A program made the position numbers and the translations under genes. Positions 45,796-52,686 of a DNA stretch of 52,686 nt are shown here, in pieces. Source of the stretch: Streptomyces adustus (GTDB lineage Bacteria > Actinomycetota > Actinomycetes > Streptomycetales > Streptomycetaceae); contig NZ_VJZD01000037.1 of assembly GCF_009377175.1 (NCBI RefSeq), positions 1 through 52,686 on the forward strand, in the 5' to 3' direction. Numbering within the stretch: the stretch's first letter is position 1; each line of letters opens with the position of its first letter. The notes beneath the pieces are model-generated. The model was not told the DNA's origin, searched no databases, and saw nothing but the letters and a program-made list of their open reading frames with translations.

Positions 45796-45825
45796 CCTCG
45801 GGCTGACCGACCGGTCAGCCCGAGG
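45796..45825. terminator. Hairpin cctcgggctgacc/ggtcagcccgagg
   Basis: Perfect 13-bp stem with a 4-base loop, 18 bases beyond the stop of the reverse-strand SEC-C gene. Its likely terminator. Confidence 0.85.
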
Positions 45826-45843
45826 GGAGACGGCACCGGCACG

Positions 45844-46809
45844 TCAGCTGAGTGTCACCTGTCGGTTGGTGAGTCCGCCGCGTGCACGACGCTCGTCGGG
45901 GGTGAGCGGGGCGTCCGAGGCCAGCGCCGCGGCGAGCCGCTCGGCGAACTCGGCCGCCGGCTTCTCGATCTCGTCCGCGCCGACACCGCTCGGCAGGTCC
46001 CAGACCGGCACGGTCAGGCCGTGCGCGCGGAAGGAGCCCACCAGGCGGGTGCCCTCGCCGAGGCTGGAGCGGCCCGCCGCGTGCAGTCGTGCCAGAGCGT
46101 CCAGAAGGCGCTCCTCGGCGTGCGGCATGACCCACCGCAGATGGTTCTTGTCCGGGGTCTCGCACCAGTAGGCGGAGTCCACGCCGGTCAGCTTCACGGT
46201 CGGGATGGCCGCGTCGTTGGCCCGCTCCAGGGAGGCGGTCACCTCGGGGGTGGCGTGCTCCGCGTCCGGGACCCAGAACTCGAAGCCCTCGTGCACAACT
46301 GGCTCGAAGGCGCCTTCGGGGTCGAGGAGGTCCTGGAGCCGGGGACCGTCCGCCGGGGCGCGGCGGCCCTGGACCGGGGTGCCGGGTCGGGCCTCCAGCG
46401 CGCGCAGCAGCGTGTCGGCGAGGTCGCGGCTGATGTCGCCCGACGCCGTGTCGTTCTGGAGACCGAGCAGCACCGAACCGTCGTCGCGGCGCAGCGCGGG
46501 CCAGGCCATCGGCAGGACCGTGGCCAGGGTGACCGAGGGGACGCCCTCGGGCAGGCCGTCCTTCAGGGGCAGCTCGACCGTGGCCGCGGGCACCAGTTCG
46601 CGCAGCGCGACCCAGTCGCACTCGCCCGCGAGCCCCTCGAAGGGACGGTGCACCAGCTCGGCCGCGGCCTGGGCGGCGGCCCGGCCGTGGCACGCCTTGT
46701 AGCGGCGGCCGCTGCCGCAGGGGCAGGGTTCGCGGGCGCCGACGACCGGGATCTCCGCATCACTGGGCTGCGGCCGCCTGGCCGTCGTCTGGGGTCGCTT
46801 CTTGGCCAT
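45844..46809 (-). CDS. SEC-C motif protein (DUF5926-like)
   Basis: 321 residues. The N-terminus is basic ([14 protein letters not shown]), then the SEC-C zinc motif [16 protein letters not shown] (about 27-42), ending CH. The rest, about 250 residues, is a conserved actinobacterial domain of unknown function with [29 protein letters not shown] and [15 protein letters not shown] motifs bind ribosome or SecB-like partners in other proteins. ATG 46809 with GGGAG upstream; the ORF opens at 46914 but MAKKRP fits the family. No operon partner. Confidence 0.88.
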   Translation of the reverse strand: MAKKRPQTTARRPQPSDAEIPVVGAREPCPCGSGRRYKACHGRAAAQAAAELVHRPFEGLAGECDWVALRELVPAATVELPLKDGLPEGVPSVTLATVLPMAWPALRRDDGSVLLGLQNDTASGDISRDLADTLLRALEARPGTPVQGRRAPADGPRLQDLLDPEGAFEPVVHEGFEFWVPDAEHATPEVTASLERANDAAIPTVKLTGVDSAYWCETPDKNHLRWVMPHAEERLLDALARLHAAGRSSLGEGTRLVGSFRAHGLTVPVWDLPSGVGADEIEKPAAEFAERLAAALASDAPLTPDERRARGGLTNRQVTLS

Positions 46810-46882
46810 CGTGGGTGTCTCCCGGTTACGGCTCGTCTGTACGGGCGGGAGCCTAGCCGCTCGTACGGGAACCCACGGGACC

Positions 46883-46891
46883 TGTGGACAA
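46883..46891. other. Single DnaA-box match (reverse TTGTCCACA)
   Basis: TGTGGACAA is a perfect match but stands alone between the SEC-C and the ATPase genes. Confidence 0.3.
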
Positions 46892-46965
46892 CGCATGCGG
46901 CGGTGTCCCGCCACGGCCGACCCGTACGGCGGGCACCGGTGTCCGACGGGGCTGCCGTCAGGGGC

Positions 46966-47517
46966 TCAGCCCAGGTCGTCGAACGCGTCCGCGAAGGAGA
47001 GGTCGCGCATCGCCGGCACGACGGGTGCCGCGACCCGGGCGGCGAAGCCGGCCCGGCCGTACCCGGCGTCGGGATCATGGACGTCGTCGTGGACGACGAC
47101 CCACACCGTGACCTCGCCCCGGGCGTCGTCCCGGACGCCCCAGTCGTCGGCCAGCGCCGTGATGATGTTCAGCCCGCGGCCGCCGTGCGCCGTGACCGAG
47201 GGGGTGGCCGGGGCCGGGCGGGTCGGTCCGCCGCCGTCCGTCACCTCGACGATCAGCCGGCCGCCCTGGTCGACGCGCCACGCGGCCCGGACGTCGCCGT
47301 CCCCGGCGGGTGCGTCCCCCAGTGGCCTGCCGTGCTTGCACGCATTGCTCAAAAGTTCGGAAAGGATCAGTACGGCATCGTCGATGACCGATTCCGCTAC
47401 GCCGCCGCTGCGCAACTGATCGCGCATCCGGTGTCTTGCAGCCCCTACGCCCGCAGGGCCATGGGGTACGGCCATGCTCGACGACGTGGGCACCTCCTGT
47501 GCCACCACCAACGCCAC
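46966..47517 (-). CDS. RsbW-like ATP-binding protein (second)
   Basis: About 183 residues of HATPase_c_2 type: N-box DDAVLILSELLSNACKHG, G1 EVTDGGGPT, then GGRGLNIITALADDWG. The C-terminus VWVVVHDDVHDPDAGYG with a helix is not part of the usual fold. GTG 47517 is chosen because AAGGAGG lies 8 bases upstream; the longer frame from 47604 has no good site. Like the gene at 38558 it is stand-alone, with no sigma factor next to it. Confidence 0.85.
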   Translation of the reverse strand: MALVVAQEVPTSSSMAVPHGPAGVGAARHRMRDQLRSGGVAESVIDDAVLILSELLSNACKHGRPLGDAPAGDGDVRAAWRVDQGGRLIVEVTDGGGPTRPAPATPSVTAHGGRGLNIITALADDWGVRDDARGEVTVWVVVHDDVHDPDAGYGRAGFAARVAAPVVPAMRDLSFADAFDDLG

Positions 47518-47740
47518 CCCCGAGACCTCCTTCGCCCCACGCCACGGTGTGGATGCCCCATTGGCCTGTACCGGAAACCGGCTGATCCACGTGTCGTGAC
47601 GCACTCGAGGCGATCGAACACGGAGCGAACGCGCCGGAGCACTTCCAACGAGGAGTGGCTGGATTTCGTCGGTATGGCCGAGATCGGAGGATGCTTCACC
47701 GAAACGGCTGGGTCAAGGGTTGTTTCATGGGACAGCCGAG

Positions 47741-48568
47741 TCAGCGCCCCAATTGTTGGAGAACCGCGCGCGGCCGGTTGGTGATGATGGCGTCGACGCC
47801 CAGGCCGACGCAGAGATCGACGTCCGCGGGCTCGTTCACGGTCCACACGTGGACCTGGTGGCCGGCGCCCTTCAGGCGCTCGATGTATGCCGGGTTGCTG
47901 CGCACGATCCGGATCGAGGGACCGGCGATCCGCACACCCGCCGGCAGCCGTCCGTCGCGCAGCCGCGGCGAGACGAACTGCATGAGGGACACCGTGGGAA
48001 GGGTCGGCGAGGCGGCCCGTACGCGGTGCAGCGAGCGTGCCGAGAAGCTCATGACGCGCACGGCCGACTCCTCGGGCGTGGGCGGGGCGTCCAGGCCGAA
48101 CCGTCCCAGGAGCAGCAGCAGCCGGTCCTCGACCTGCCCGGCCCAGCGGGTGGGGTGCTTGGTCTCGATGGCCAGCTCCACCCGCCGTCCCGAGTCGGCG
48201 ACGAGCCCGAGCAGCCGCTCCAGGGTGAGGACGGAGGTGTCCTCGGGGTCCTCGGGGCGGACCTCCCAGTCGGGCTCCTCGTCGCGCAGGTGCCACAGGT
48301 CCCGCTTCTTCCAGGAACCGAAGTCCAGCGCCGCGAGCTCGGCCAGTTCCAGGGCGGACACCGCCCCGCGGCCGTTGGACGTACGGTTGACGCGGCGGTC
48401 GTGCACACAGACGAGATGGCCGTCGGCGGTCAGCCGGACATCGCATTCGAGTGCGTCCGCACCGTCCTCGATCGCCTTCTTGTACGCGGCCAGGGTGTGC
48501 TCGGGAGCATCCTCGGAGGCTCCGCGATGCGCGACGACTTGGATGTGGTGCTGTCGTGCTTGGGTCAC
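47741..48568 (-). CDS. Glycerophosphodiester phosphodiesterase
   Basis: 275 residues with the GDPD core: HRGASEDAPEHTLAAYKKAIEDGADALECDVRLTADGHLVCVHD (catalytic His pair and the metal-binding Glu/Asp), then VELAIETKHP and QVHVWTVNEPADVDLCVGLGVDAIITNRP. It hydrolyses glycerophosphodiesters to glycerol-3-phosphate and an alcohol. No signal peptide, so probably cytosolic. GTG 48568. Divergent from the HtrA gene, with 260 bases between. Confidence 0.94.
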   Translation of the reverse strand: MTQARQHHIQVVAHRGASEDAPEHTLAAYKKAIEDGADALECDVRLTADGHLVCVHDRRVNRTSNGRGAVSALELAELAALDFGSWKKRDLWHLRDEEPDWEVRPEDPEDTSVLTLERLLGLVADSGRRVELAIETKHPTRWAGQVEDRLLLLLGRFGLDAPPTPEESAVRVMSFSARSLHRVRAASPTLPTVSLMQFVSPRLRDGRLPAGVRIAGPSIRIVRSNPAYIERLKGAGHQVHVWTVNEPADVDLCVGLGVDAIITNRPRAVLQQLGR

Positions 48569-48828
48569 CGCGTCATGGTGTCACCGGCGCGGGGTGGGCG
48601 TCGGGCGGGAGGCATCCGAAAGACTGTCCCACGCAGGGCAGAATGTCGGATATAAAGAATGGCCCCGTTCCCACAGCCACCGCTTATGGTGCTCTGACGG
48701 CCCGTGGGAAAAGCTGTCCGCATACAAATGCACATGCACAGCTGCAGCGCGCCGGGTCGACGACAAGCGTGAGCGAGCGTGACCGAGTGCGACCGAGAAC
48801 AAACAGCCGTGGATCGAGGAGAAGAGCT

Positions 48829-50283
48829 GTGAGCACCGAGAACGAGGGCACCGAGGTTCCCCAGGCCCCGTCAGCACCTCCTGTGCCGGTGGAATCTCCC
48901 GTGGCTTCCCCGCAGGCCACCACGCCCGACAGCATGCCCACGACGCCGGTCCCGCCGGTGGCGCCGGCCGCGCCCGGAATGCCGGAGCACGCCGCGCCCG
49001 CGCCCGCGTACGCCTCGGCCGGCCCGTACGACGGGGCCCAGCACACCGGATCCGCGCCCGAGGGCGGCTGGCCGCCCCCGCCGCCGGTCACGCCCGCGTA
49101 CGCCGACGGCGGCGGTGCGGGTTCCGGCTGGGGTGCCTCGTACCAGCCGCCCGCGCCCAAGTCCGGCGGCGGTCGCGGCGGTCTCGTCGCGGCGGTCCTG
49201 GTGGCGGCGCTGGTCGCCGGCGGTCTCGGCGGTGGGCTCGGCTACACGCTGGCGAAGAACGACGACAACAGCGGCTCCACGACCGTCTCCGCCTCCACCA
49301 GCGGCGGCGCCGTCAAGCGCGACCCGGGCACCATCGCCGCGGTGGCCTCCAAGGCGCTGCCGAGCACCGTCACCATCGAGGCCGAGTCCACCAACGGCGA
49401 GGGCGGCACCGGCACCGGCTTCGTGTTCGACACCCAGGGCCACATCGTCACCAACAACCACGTCGTCGCCGACGCGGTCGACGGCGGCAAGCTCACGGCC
49501 ACGTTCCCCGACGGCAAGAAGTACAACGCCGAGGTGGTCGGTCACGCCCAGGGTTACGACGTGGCGGTCATCAAGCTCAAGAACGCCCCCTCGGACCTGA
49601 AGCCGCTGACCCTCGGCAACTCCGACGACGTGGCCGTCGGCGACTCCACCATCGCCATCGGCGCCCCCTTCGGCCTGTCCAACACGGTGACGACGGGCAT
49701 CATCAGCGCCAAGGACCGCCCGGTGGCCTCCAGCGACGGCTCCGGCAGCCAGGCGTCCTACATGAGCGCGCTCCAGACGGACGCCTCGATCAACCCGGGC
49801 AACTCCGGCGGTCCGCTGCTCGACGCCCAGGGCAACGTCATCGGCATCAACTCCGCGATCCAGTCCACCGGCAGCGGCGGTCTGGGCGGCACCAGCCAGT
49901 CCGGCTCGATCGGCCTCGGCTTCGCCATCCCGATCAACCAGGCCAAGTACGTCGCCCAGCAGCTGATCAAGACCGGCAAGCCGGTCTACGCGAAGATCGG
50001 CGCCTCCGTCTCCCTCCAGGACTCGGCCAACGGCGCGAAGATCACCGACCAGGGCGCCGGCGGTGCCTCCTCCGTCGAGTCCGGCGGCCCCGCCGACAAG
50101 GCGGGCCTGAAGTCGGGCGACGTCATCACCAAGCTCGACGACCACGTGATCGACAGCGGTCCCACCCTGATCGGCGAGATCTGGACCCACAAGCCGGGCG
50201 ACCAGGTGACGATCACCTACGAGCGCGACGGCAAGACCCACACCGCCGAGGTCACCCTGGGATCCCGGAGCGGCGACAGCTGA
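48829..50283 (+). CDS. HtrA/DegP-type membrane-anchored serine protease
   Basis: 484 residues. A Pro/Ala-rich cytosolic N-terminus (1-115), a membrane helix at about 118-142 (GGLVAAVLVAALVAGGLGGG), a trypsin-like domain with the catalytic triad H211 (NNHVV), D244 (GYDVAVIKL) and S326 (NPGNSGGPLL), and a C-terminal PDZ domain (about 400-484, GGPADKAGLKSGDVITKLDD). It degrades or refolds damaged envelope proteins. GTG 48829, with GAGGAG 7 bases upstream. A TATAAA at 48652 may belong to its or the GDPD promoter. Confidence 0.95.
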   Translation: MSTENEGTEVPQAPSAPPVPVESPVASPQATTPDSMPTTPVPPVAPAAPGMPEHAAPAPAYASAGPYDGAQHTGSAPEGGWPPPPPVTPAYADGGGAGSGWGASYQPPAPKSGGGRGGLVAAVLVAALVAGGLGGGLGYTLAKNDDNSGSTTVSASTSGGAVKRDPGTIAAVASKALPSTVTIEAESTNGEGGTGTGFVFDTQGHIVTNNHVVADAVDGGKLTATFPDGKKYNAEVVGHAQGYDVAVIKLKNAPSDLKPLTLGNSDDVAVGDSTIAIGAPFGLSNTVTTGIISAKDRPVASSDGSGSQASYMSALQTDASINPGNSGGPLLDAQGNVIGINSAIQSTGSGGLGGTSQSGSIGLGFAIPINQAKYVAQQLIKTGKPVYAKIGASVSLQDSANGAKITDQGAGGASSVESGGPADKAGLKSGDVITKLDDHVIDSGPTLIGEIWTHKPGDQVTITYERDGKTHTAEVTLGSRSGDS

Positions 50284-50358
50284 CCGCGTCGGGTCGACTC
50301 GCGCGCGCGTGCCAACCCGTTACTCTTGTCCCCGCGCCGCCGGTGACCGGCGACGCGG

Positions 50359-50445
50359 GGAGGTGTGCCCGAGCGGCCGAAGGGAACGGTCTTGAAAACC
50401 GTCGTGGCAGCGATGTCACCGTGGGTTCAAATCCCACCACCTCCG
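50359..50445 (+). tRNA. tRNA-Ser (anticodon TGA)
   Basis: Class II tRNA of 87 bases. Acceptor GGAGGTG pairs with CACCTCC, discriminator G. Anticodon loop CTTGAAA gives TGA at 50393-50395. T-arm GGGTTCAAATCCC. Reads UCA and other UCN codons. CCA is not encoded. Confidence 0.95.
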
Positions 50446-50470
50446 CGCAGGTCATAAGCGTTGCAGGTCA

Positions 50471-50503
50471 GAAGGGGTGCCTCTCACCGAGAGGCACCCC
50501 TTC
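50471..50503. terminator. Hairpin after tRNA-Ser
   Basis: GAAGGGGTGCCTCTC pairs with its complement over a 3-base loop: a 15-bp stem 26 bases after the tRNA. A strong terminator. Confidence 0.88.
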
Positions 50504-50595
50504 TGCATGCCCTGTCCCCCCTGTGACCCCCCTTGATCTGCCATGTCCGTGACATGGCTAGGATGTGCCGACTTCGGCGCTGGAGGGGGAAGTTG

Positions 50596-52167
50596 ATGAG
50601 GGTGCGACGCAGGGCGCTCGCTTTCGTCGGGGTGGCTGCACTGGCGCCCCTGGTCGTCTCGGCGGCTTCCGCGCAGGCGGCGTCGGGTTCACTGGCCGTC
50701 ACCACGCTGGGGCGGCACGGCAGCAAGGTCTCGACGACCGTCACCGTCGTCGCCGTGCCGTCCGGCACGAGGTACACCGTCAAGTCCGGCAAGCGGATCA
50801 GCCTGCCGACGGGGCGCTACATCGCGATGACCGACATCTACGAGAGCGCCACGGACAGTCTGGGCACCGACACGCTCGGCGCGCAGGTCGTGCAGGTGTC
50901 GGGGAGCGCGTCGGTGACCCTCGACGCGCGCAAGGGCAAGGCCGTCAAGGTGTCGCTCGACACGCCCGCCGACGTGACCGGCCCGGCGCGGCTCGACGCG
51001 CAGGTGTGCGCCGCCGTCACCGACATGCCCTCCGCCTACGGCGTGAGCGGCTGGAACGAGGCGGGGCACCTCTACGTCATCCCGAACTCCTCCAAGCTGC
51101 TCAAGTTCGGGTACCTGGCGAACTGGTCCGGCAACGACAGCTACGTCGTCACGAAGAACACCACGGGCATCCCGACCGCGCCCGGCGGGTCGTTCAAGCG
51201 GTCGAGCCTGGCGACGATGCGTTTCTCGGTACGCAGCGGTACGCAGATGGCCACGCAGCACGACACCGCGCTCCAGCCCCACCCGAAGGTCGACGACTGC
51301 ACCACCGACCTGATGGCCGAGGTCCGCAACGACAACGCGCCGTACGTCGCCGTCGCGCATGTGACTCCCGGGACCTGGCAGCCGCGCGACGACATCTTCG
51401 CGAGCAACGGCGACGACGTCAGTAGCGCTTTCGCGAAGGTCAGGACGCTGGCGGCGGGGCAGAGCGTCACCCAGTCCTTCGGCCGGGCCGTGTGGGGTCC
51501 GGCGCACTACCTGCCGACGGTCTGGCAGAAGTCCGTCGACTTCGTCCCGGACGCCCTGATCGCGGACCCCGACTTCGGCACCGGCGGGTCCGACCCGACG
51601 AAGGAGACGGTGGTCCTGTCCAAGGGGAGCACCACCGTCAAGAAGCAGACCCTGACCAACTGGGGCTCCTCCGACTACGCGTTCTCCGCCCGGATCCGCT
51701 CGGCCGGCTGGTACCGGCTGACCGTCGACGCGCACCGCTACCGTCCCGGCATCACCTTCCCCGCCGGGATGCTGTCCTCGCGCACCACCCTCGACTGGTA
51801 CTTCAAGGCCGACCCGGCCAAGTCCACGGTCGCGCCCGTGTTCCTGACCCGTTTCCTGCCCGCCGGGCTGAACAGCCGCAACCAGGCCGCGCCGAACACG
51901 ACCACGACGGTCGACGTGAGCGCCCTGCGCGGCTCCCAGGGCCCCGACGTGAAGTTCACCAAGGTGACCGCCAAGTCCGTCCGGGTCTGGTCCTCCGCCG
52001 ACGGCGGCAGGACCTGGAAGGCGGCGACGGTCAAGCGCTCCGGCACCGGCTGGCAGGCGTCCGTCCACAACCCGGCCTCCGGTGCCGTCGCGCTGCGCTC
52101 CGAGGTGACCGACTCCGCCGGGGACCGCTCGGTGGAGACGGTGTACCGGGCGTACGCCATCGGCTGA
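50596..52167 (+). CDS. Large secreted protein, unknown function
   Basis: 523 residues with signal peptide MRVRRRALAFVGVAALAPLVVSAASAQAA. The mature protein is Ser/Thr/Val-rich and beta-type, with VTTLGRHGSKVSTTVTVVAVPSG at the start. The last 130 residues (DVSALRGSQGPDVKFTKVTAKSVRVWSSADGGRTWKAATV onward) look like the immunoglobulin-like tail found on secreted Streptomyces subtilisin-type proteases. No protease catalytic motifs are seen. ATG 50596 with GGAGGGG upstream; the ORF opens at 50533. Confidence 0.8.
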   Translation: MRVRRRALAFVGVAALAPLVVSAASAQAASGSLAVTTLGRHGSKVSTTVTVVAVPSGTRYTVKSGKRISLPTGRYIAMTDIYESATDSLGTDTLGAQVVQVSGSASVTLDARKGKAVKVSLDTPADVTGPARLDAQVCAAVTDMPSAYGVSGWNEAGHLYVIPNSSKLLKFGYLANWSGNDSYVVTKNTTGIPTAPGGSFKRSSLATMRFSVRSGTQMATQHDTALQPHPKVDDCTTDLMAEVRNDNAPYVAVAHVTPGTWQPRDDIFASNGDDVSSAFAKVRTLAAGQSVTQSFGRAVWGPAHYLPTVWQKSVDFVPDALIADPDFGTGGSDPTKETVVLSKGSTTVKKQTLTNWGSSDYAFSARIRSAGWYRLTVDAHRYRPGITFPAGMLSSRTTLDWYFKADPAKSTVAPVFLTRFLPAGLNSRNQAAPNTTTTVDVSALRGSQGPDVKFTKVTAKSVRVWSSADGGRTWKAATVKRSGTGWQASVHNPASGAVALRSEVTDSAGDRSVETVYRAYAIG

Positions 52168-52191
52168 GGGGCGCGGACAGCCGCGCGCCGC

Positions 52192-52222
52192 ACGGGGTGT
52201 CTCCCACCGGGAGGCACCCCGT
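52192..52222. terminator. Hairpin after the secreted-protein gene
   Basis: ACGGGGTGTCTCCC pairs with GGGAGGCACCCCGT with one G-T pair, loop ACC. It resembles the tRNA-Ser terminator in stem and loop. Confidence 0.8.
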
Positions 52223-52420
52223 CCGCGTCCTACCGGTCGGGGACCCAGGCCTTGTCGTGGGACCTGTCCTGCACGATCGTCAACGGCAACGAGACGAACC
52301 CCGTGATCTTCCACCGTGACGGCGACCGCGAGGGCATCCGTGCCGGCAGCCTCGGCTACGACCTCGACGTCGACGCCCGCAAGAACAACAACAACTGCAC
52401 CGGCTGCTGCCGTCGGTCCG
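52223..52420 (+). pseudogene. Gene-like fragment without a start
   Basis: Reads as SYRSGTQALSWDLSCT, then IVNGNETNPVIFHRDGDREG, then GSLGYDLDVDARKNNNNCTGC, with G or C at nearly every third base, like its real neighbours. It has no start codon with a binding site and no stop until it runs into the next gene on the other strand. It looks like a leftover of a longer gene, possibly secreted. The product cannot be named. Confidence 0.4.
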
Positions 52421-52436
52421 GGGGTGGGGACCGGGC

Positions 52437-52686
52437 TTACGGCGAAGGGCGGTGGGTCGTCATGCGGGCCGCCGAGGTGATCGTCGCGCGGGCCTCGTGT
52501 TCGGTCAGGCCGGTGGTCACCGCCGCGTCGACCAGGGGCGCGACGAGCGCGGGGCCGAGGCCGTTCTCGTAGGCGCGGCAGGCCGCCCAGAACAGGCGGG
52601 TGTTGCGCTGGCCCTCGTGCGCGGCGAGGACGAACTGGACCAGTCCCTGACCGTGGTCGCTGCCCGCGGCGGACGCCGTCGGGTGG
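52437..52686 (-). CDS. Partial prim-pol-like protein (C-terminal end, runs off the window)
   Basis: Reverse-strand frame, stop TAA at 52439-52437, no start in the window. It reads GQGLVQFVLAAHEGQRNTRLFWAACRAYENGLGPALVAPLVDAAVTTGLTEHEARATITSAARM. The RNTRLFWAACRAYE segment followed by a two-helix block resembles the C-terminal domain of bifunctional DNA primase/polymerases (from chromosomal or integrated elements). The gene upstream of it must be seen to name it. Confidence 0.55.
   Translation of the reverse strand, partial: HPTASAAGSDHGQGLVQFVLAAHEGQRNTRLFWAACRAYENGLGPALVAPLVDAAVTTGLTEHEARATITSAARMTTHRPSP

Noticed and set aside
47724..47737. parS-like half-site GTTTCATGGGACAG
   Set aside because: Only the left half matches parS; the right half is lost, so it was not counted.
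52252..52572. 106-codon forward frame at the right edge as a complete gene
   Set aside because: The start is a TTG with no binding site, and after about 52420 the frame is the shadow of the reverse gene. Only the first part looks coding.

Overview
This window is GC-rich chromosomal DNA from a Streptomyces or close relative. The signs are very strong G/C third-position bias, GTG and TTG starts, ParB (parS) sites of the GTTTCACGTGAAAC type, a Rex operator of the TGTGAAC/TTCACA type, TTGTCCACA-type DnaA boxes, a bd oxidase with fused CydDC, and the linked order thiC, hisC-like, cydAB-cydDC, serS, pheA, Sco copper genes. From memory this is the conserved core arm near oriC of the Streptomyces chromosome. 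I see no prophage, insertion sequence or CRISPR array. Functions rest on recognising families by eye, not on searches.

Left part (1-9.3 kb): a His-rich YibE/F membrane protein; thiC under a TPP riboswitch whose optional P3 arm carries two parS-like palindromes; an unknown membrane protein; a calcineurin-type phosphoesterase; a LacI regulator divergent from a HisC-type aminotransferase. The aminotransferase ends in an 8-bp tandem repeat and a perfect 48-bp palindrome centred on a parS-like core.

Respiratory block (9.4-18.7 kb): a Rex operator drives cydA-cydB-cydDC, with parS copies in the cydB-cydDC gap and across the cydDC start. It is followed by an orphan DevS-like GAF-GAF histidine kinase and a membrane-anchored M23 peptidase. 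NADH redox sensing through Rex and possibly gas or redox sensing by the kinase fit together here.

Middle part (18.7-30.8 kb): reverse-strand genes for a Cof-type HAD phosphatase, an LLM-class oxidoreductase, a small unknown protein, KptA and a hydrolase-SDR fusion; then a forward four-gene ABC-2 transporter operon, tRNA-Ser(GCU), a second Cof-type HAD phosphatase and serS. The serS-pheA gap holds a cluster of about six DnaA boxes, and a second pair lies beside kptA.

Copper block (30.8-38.3 kb, all reverse): a Met-rich membrane protein, YcnI, Sco, a PCu(A)C chaperone, a CopC-CopD-type protein and a Tat-exported DyP peroxidase, followed by pheA. This looks like extracytoplasmic copper delivery to cuproenzymes.

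Right part (38.5-52.7 kb): two stand-alone RsbW-like ATPases and a GAF-SpoIIE-type protein that appears to lack a metal-binding Asp (a partner-switch-like set), a CitG-like protein, an aminopeptidase P, a degenerate prim-pol-like protein, secreted proteins, a SEC-C protein, a glycerophosphodiester phosphodiesterase, an HtrA protease and tRNA-Ser(UGA). At the right edge are a gene-like fragment without a start and the 3' end of a second prim-pol-like gene that runs off the window.
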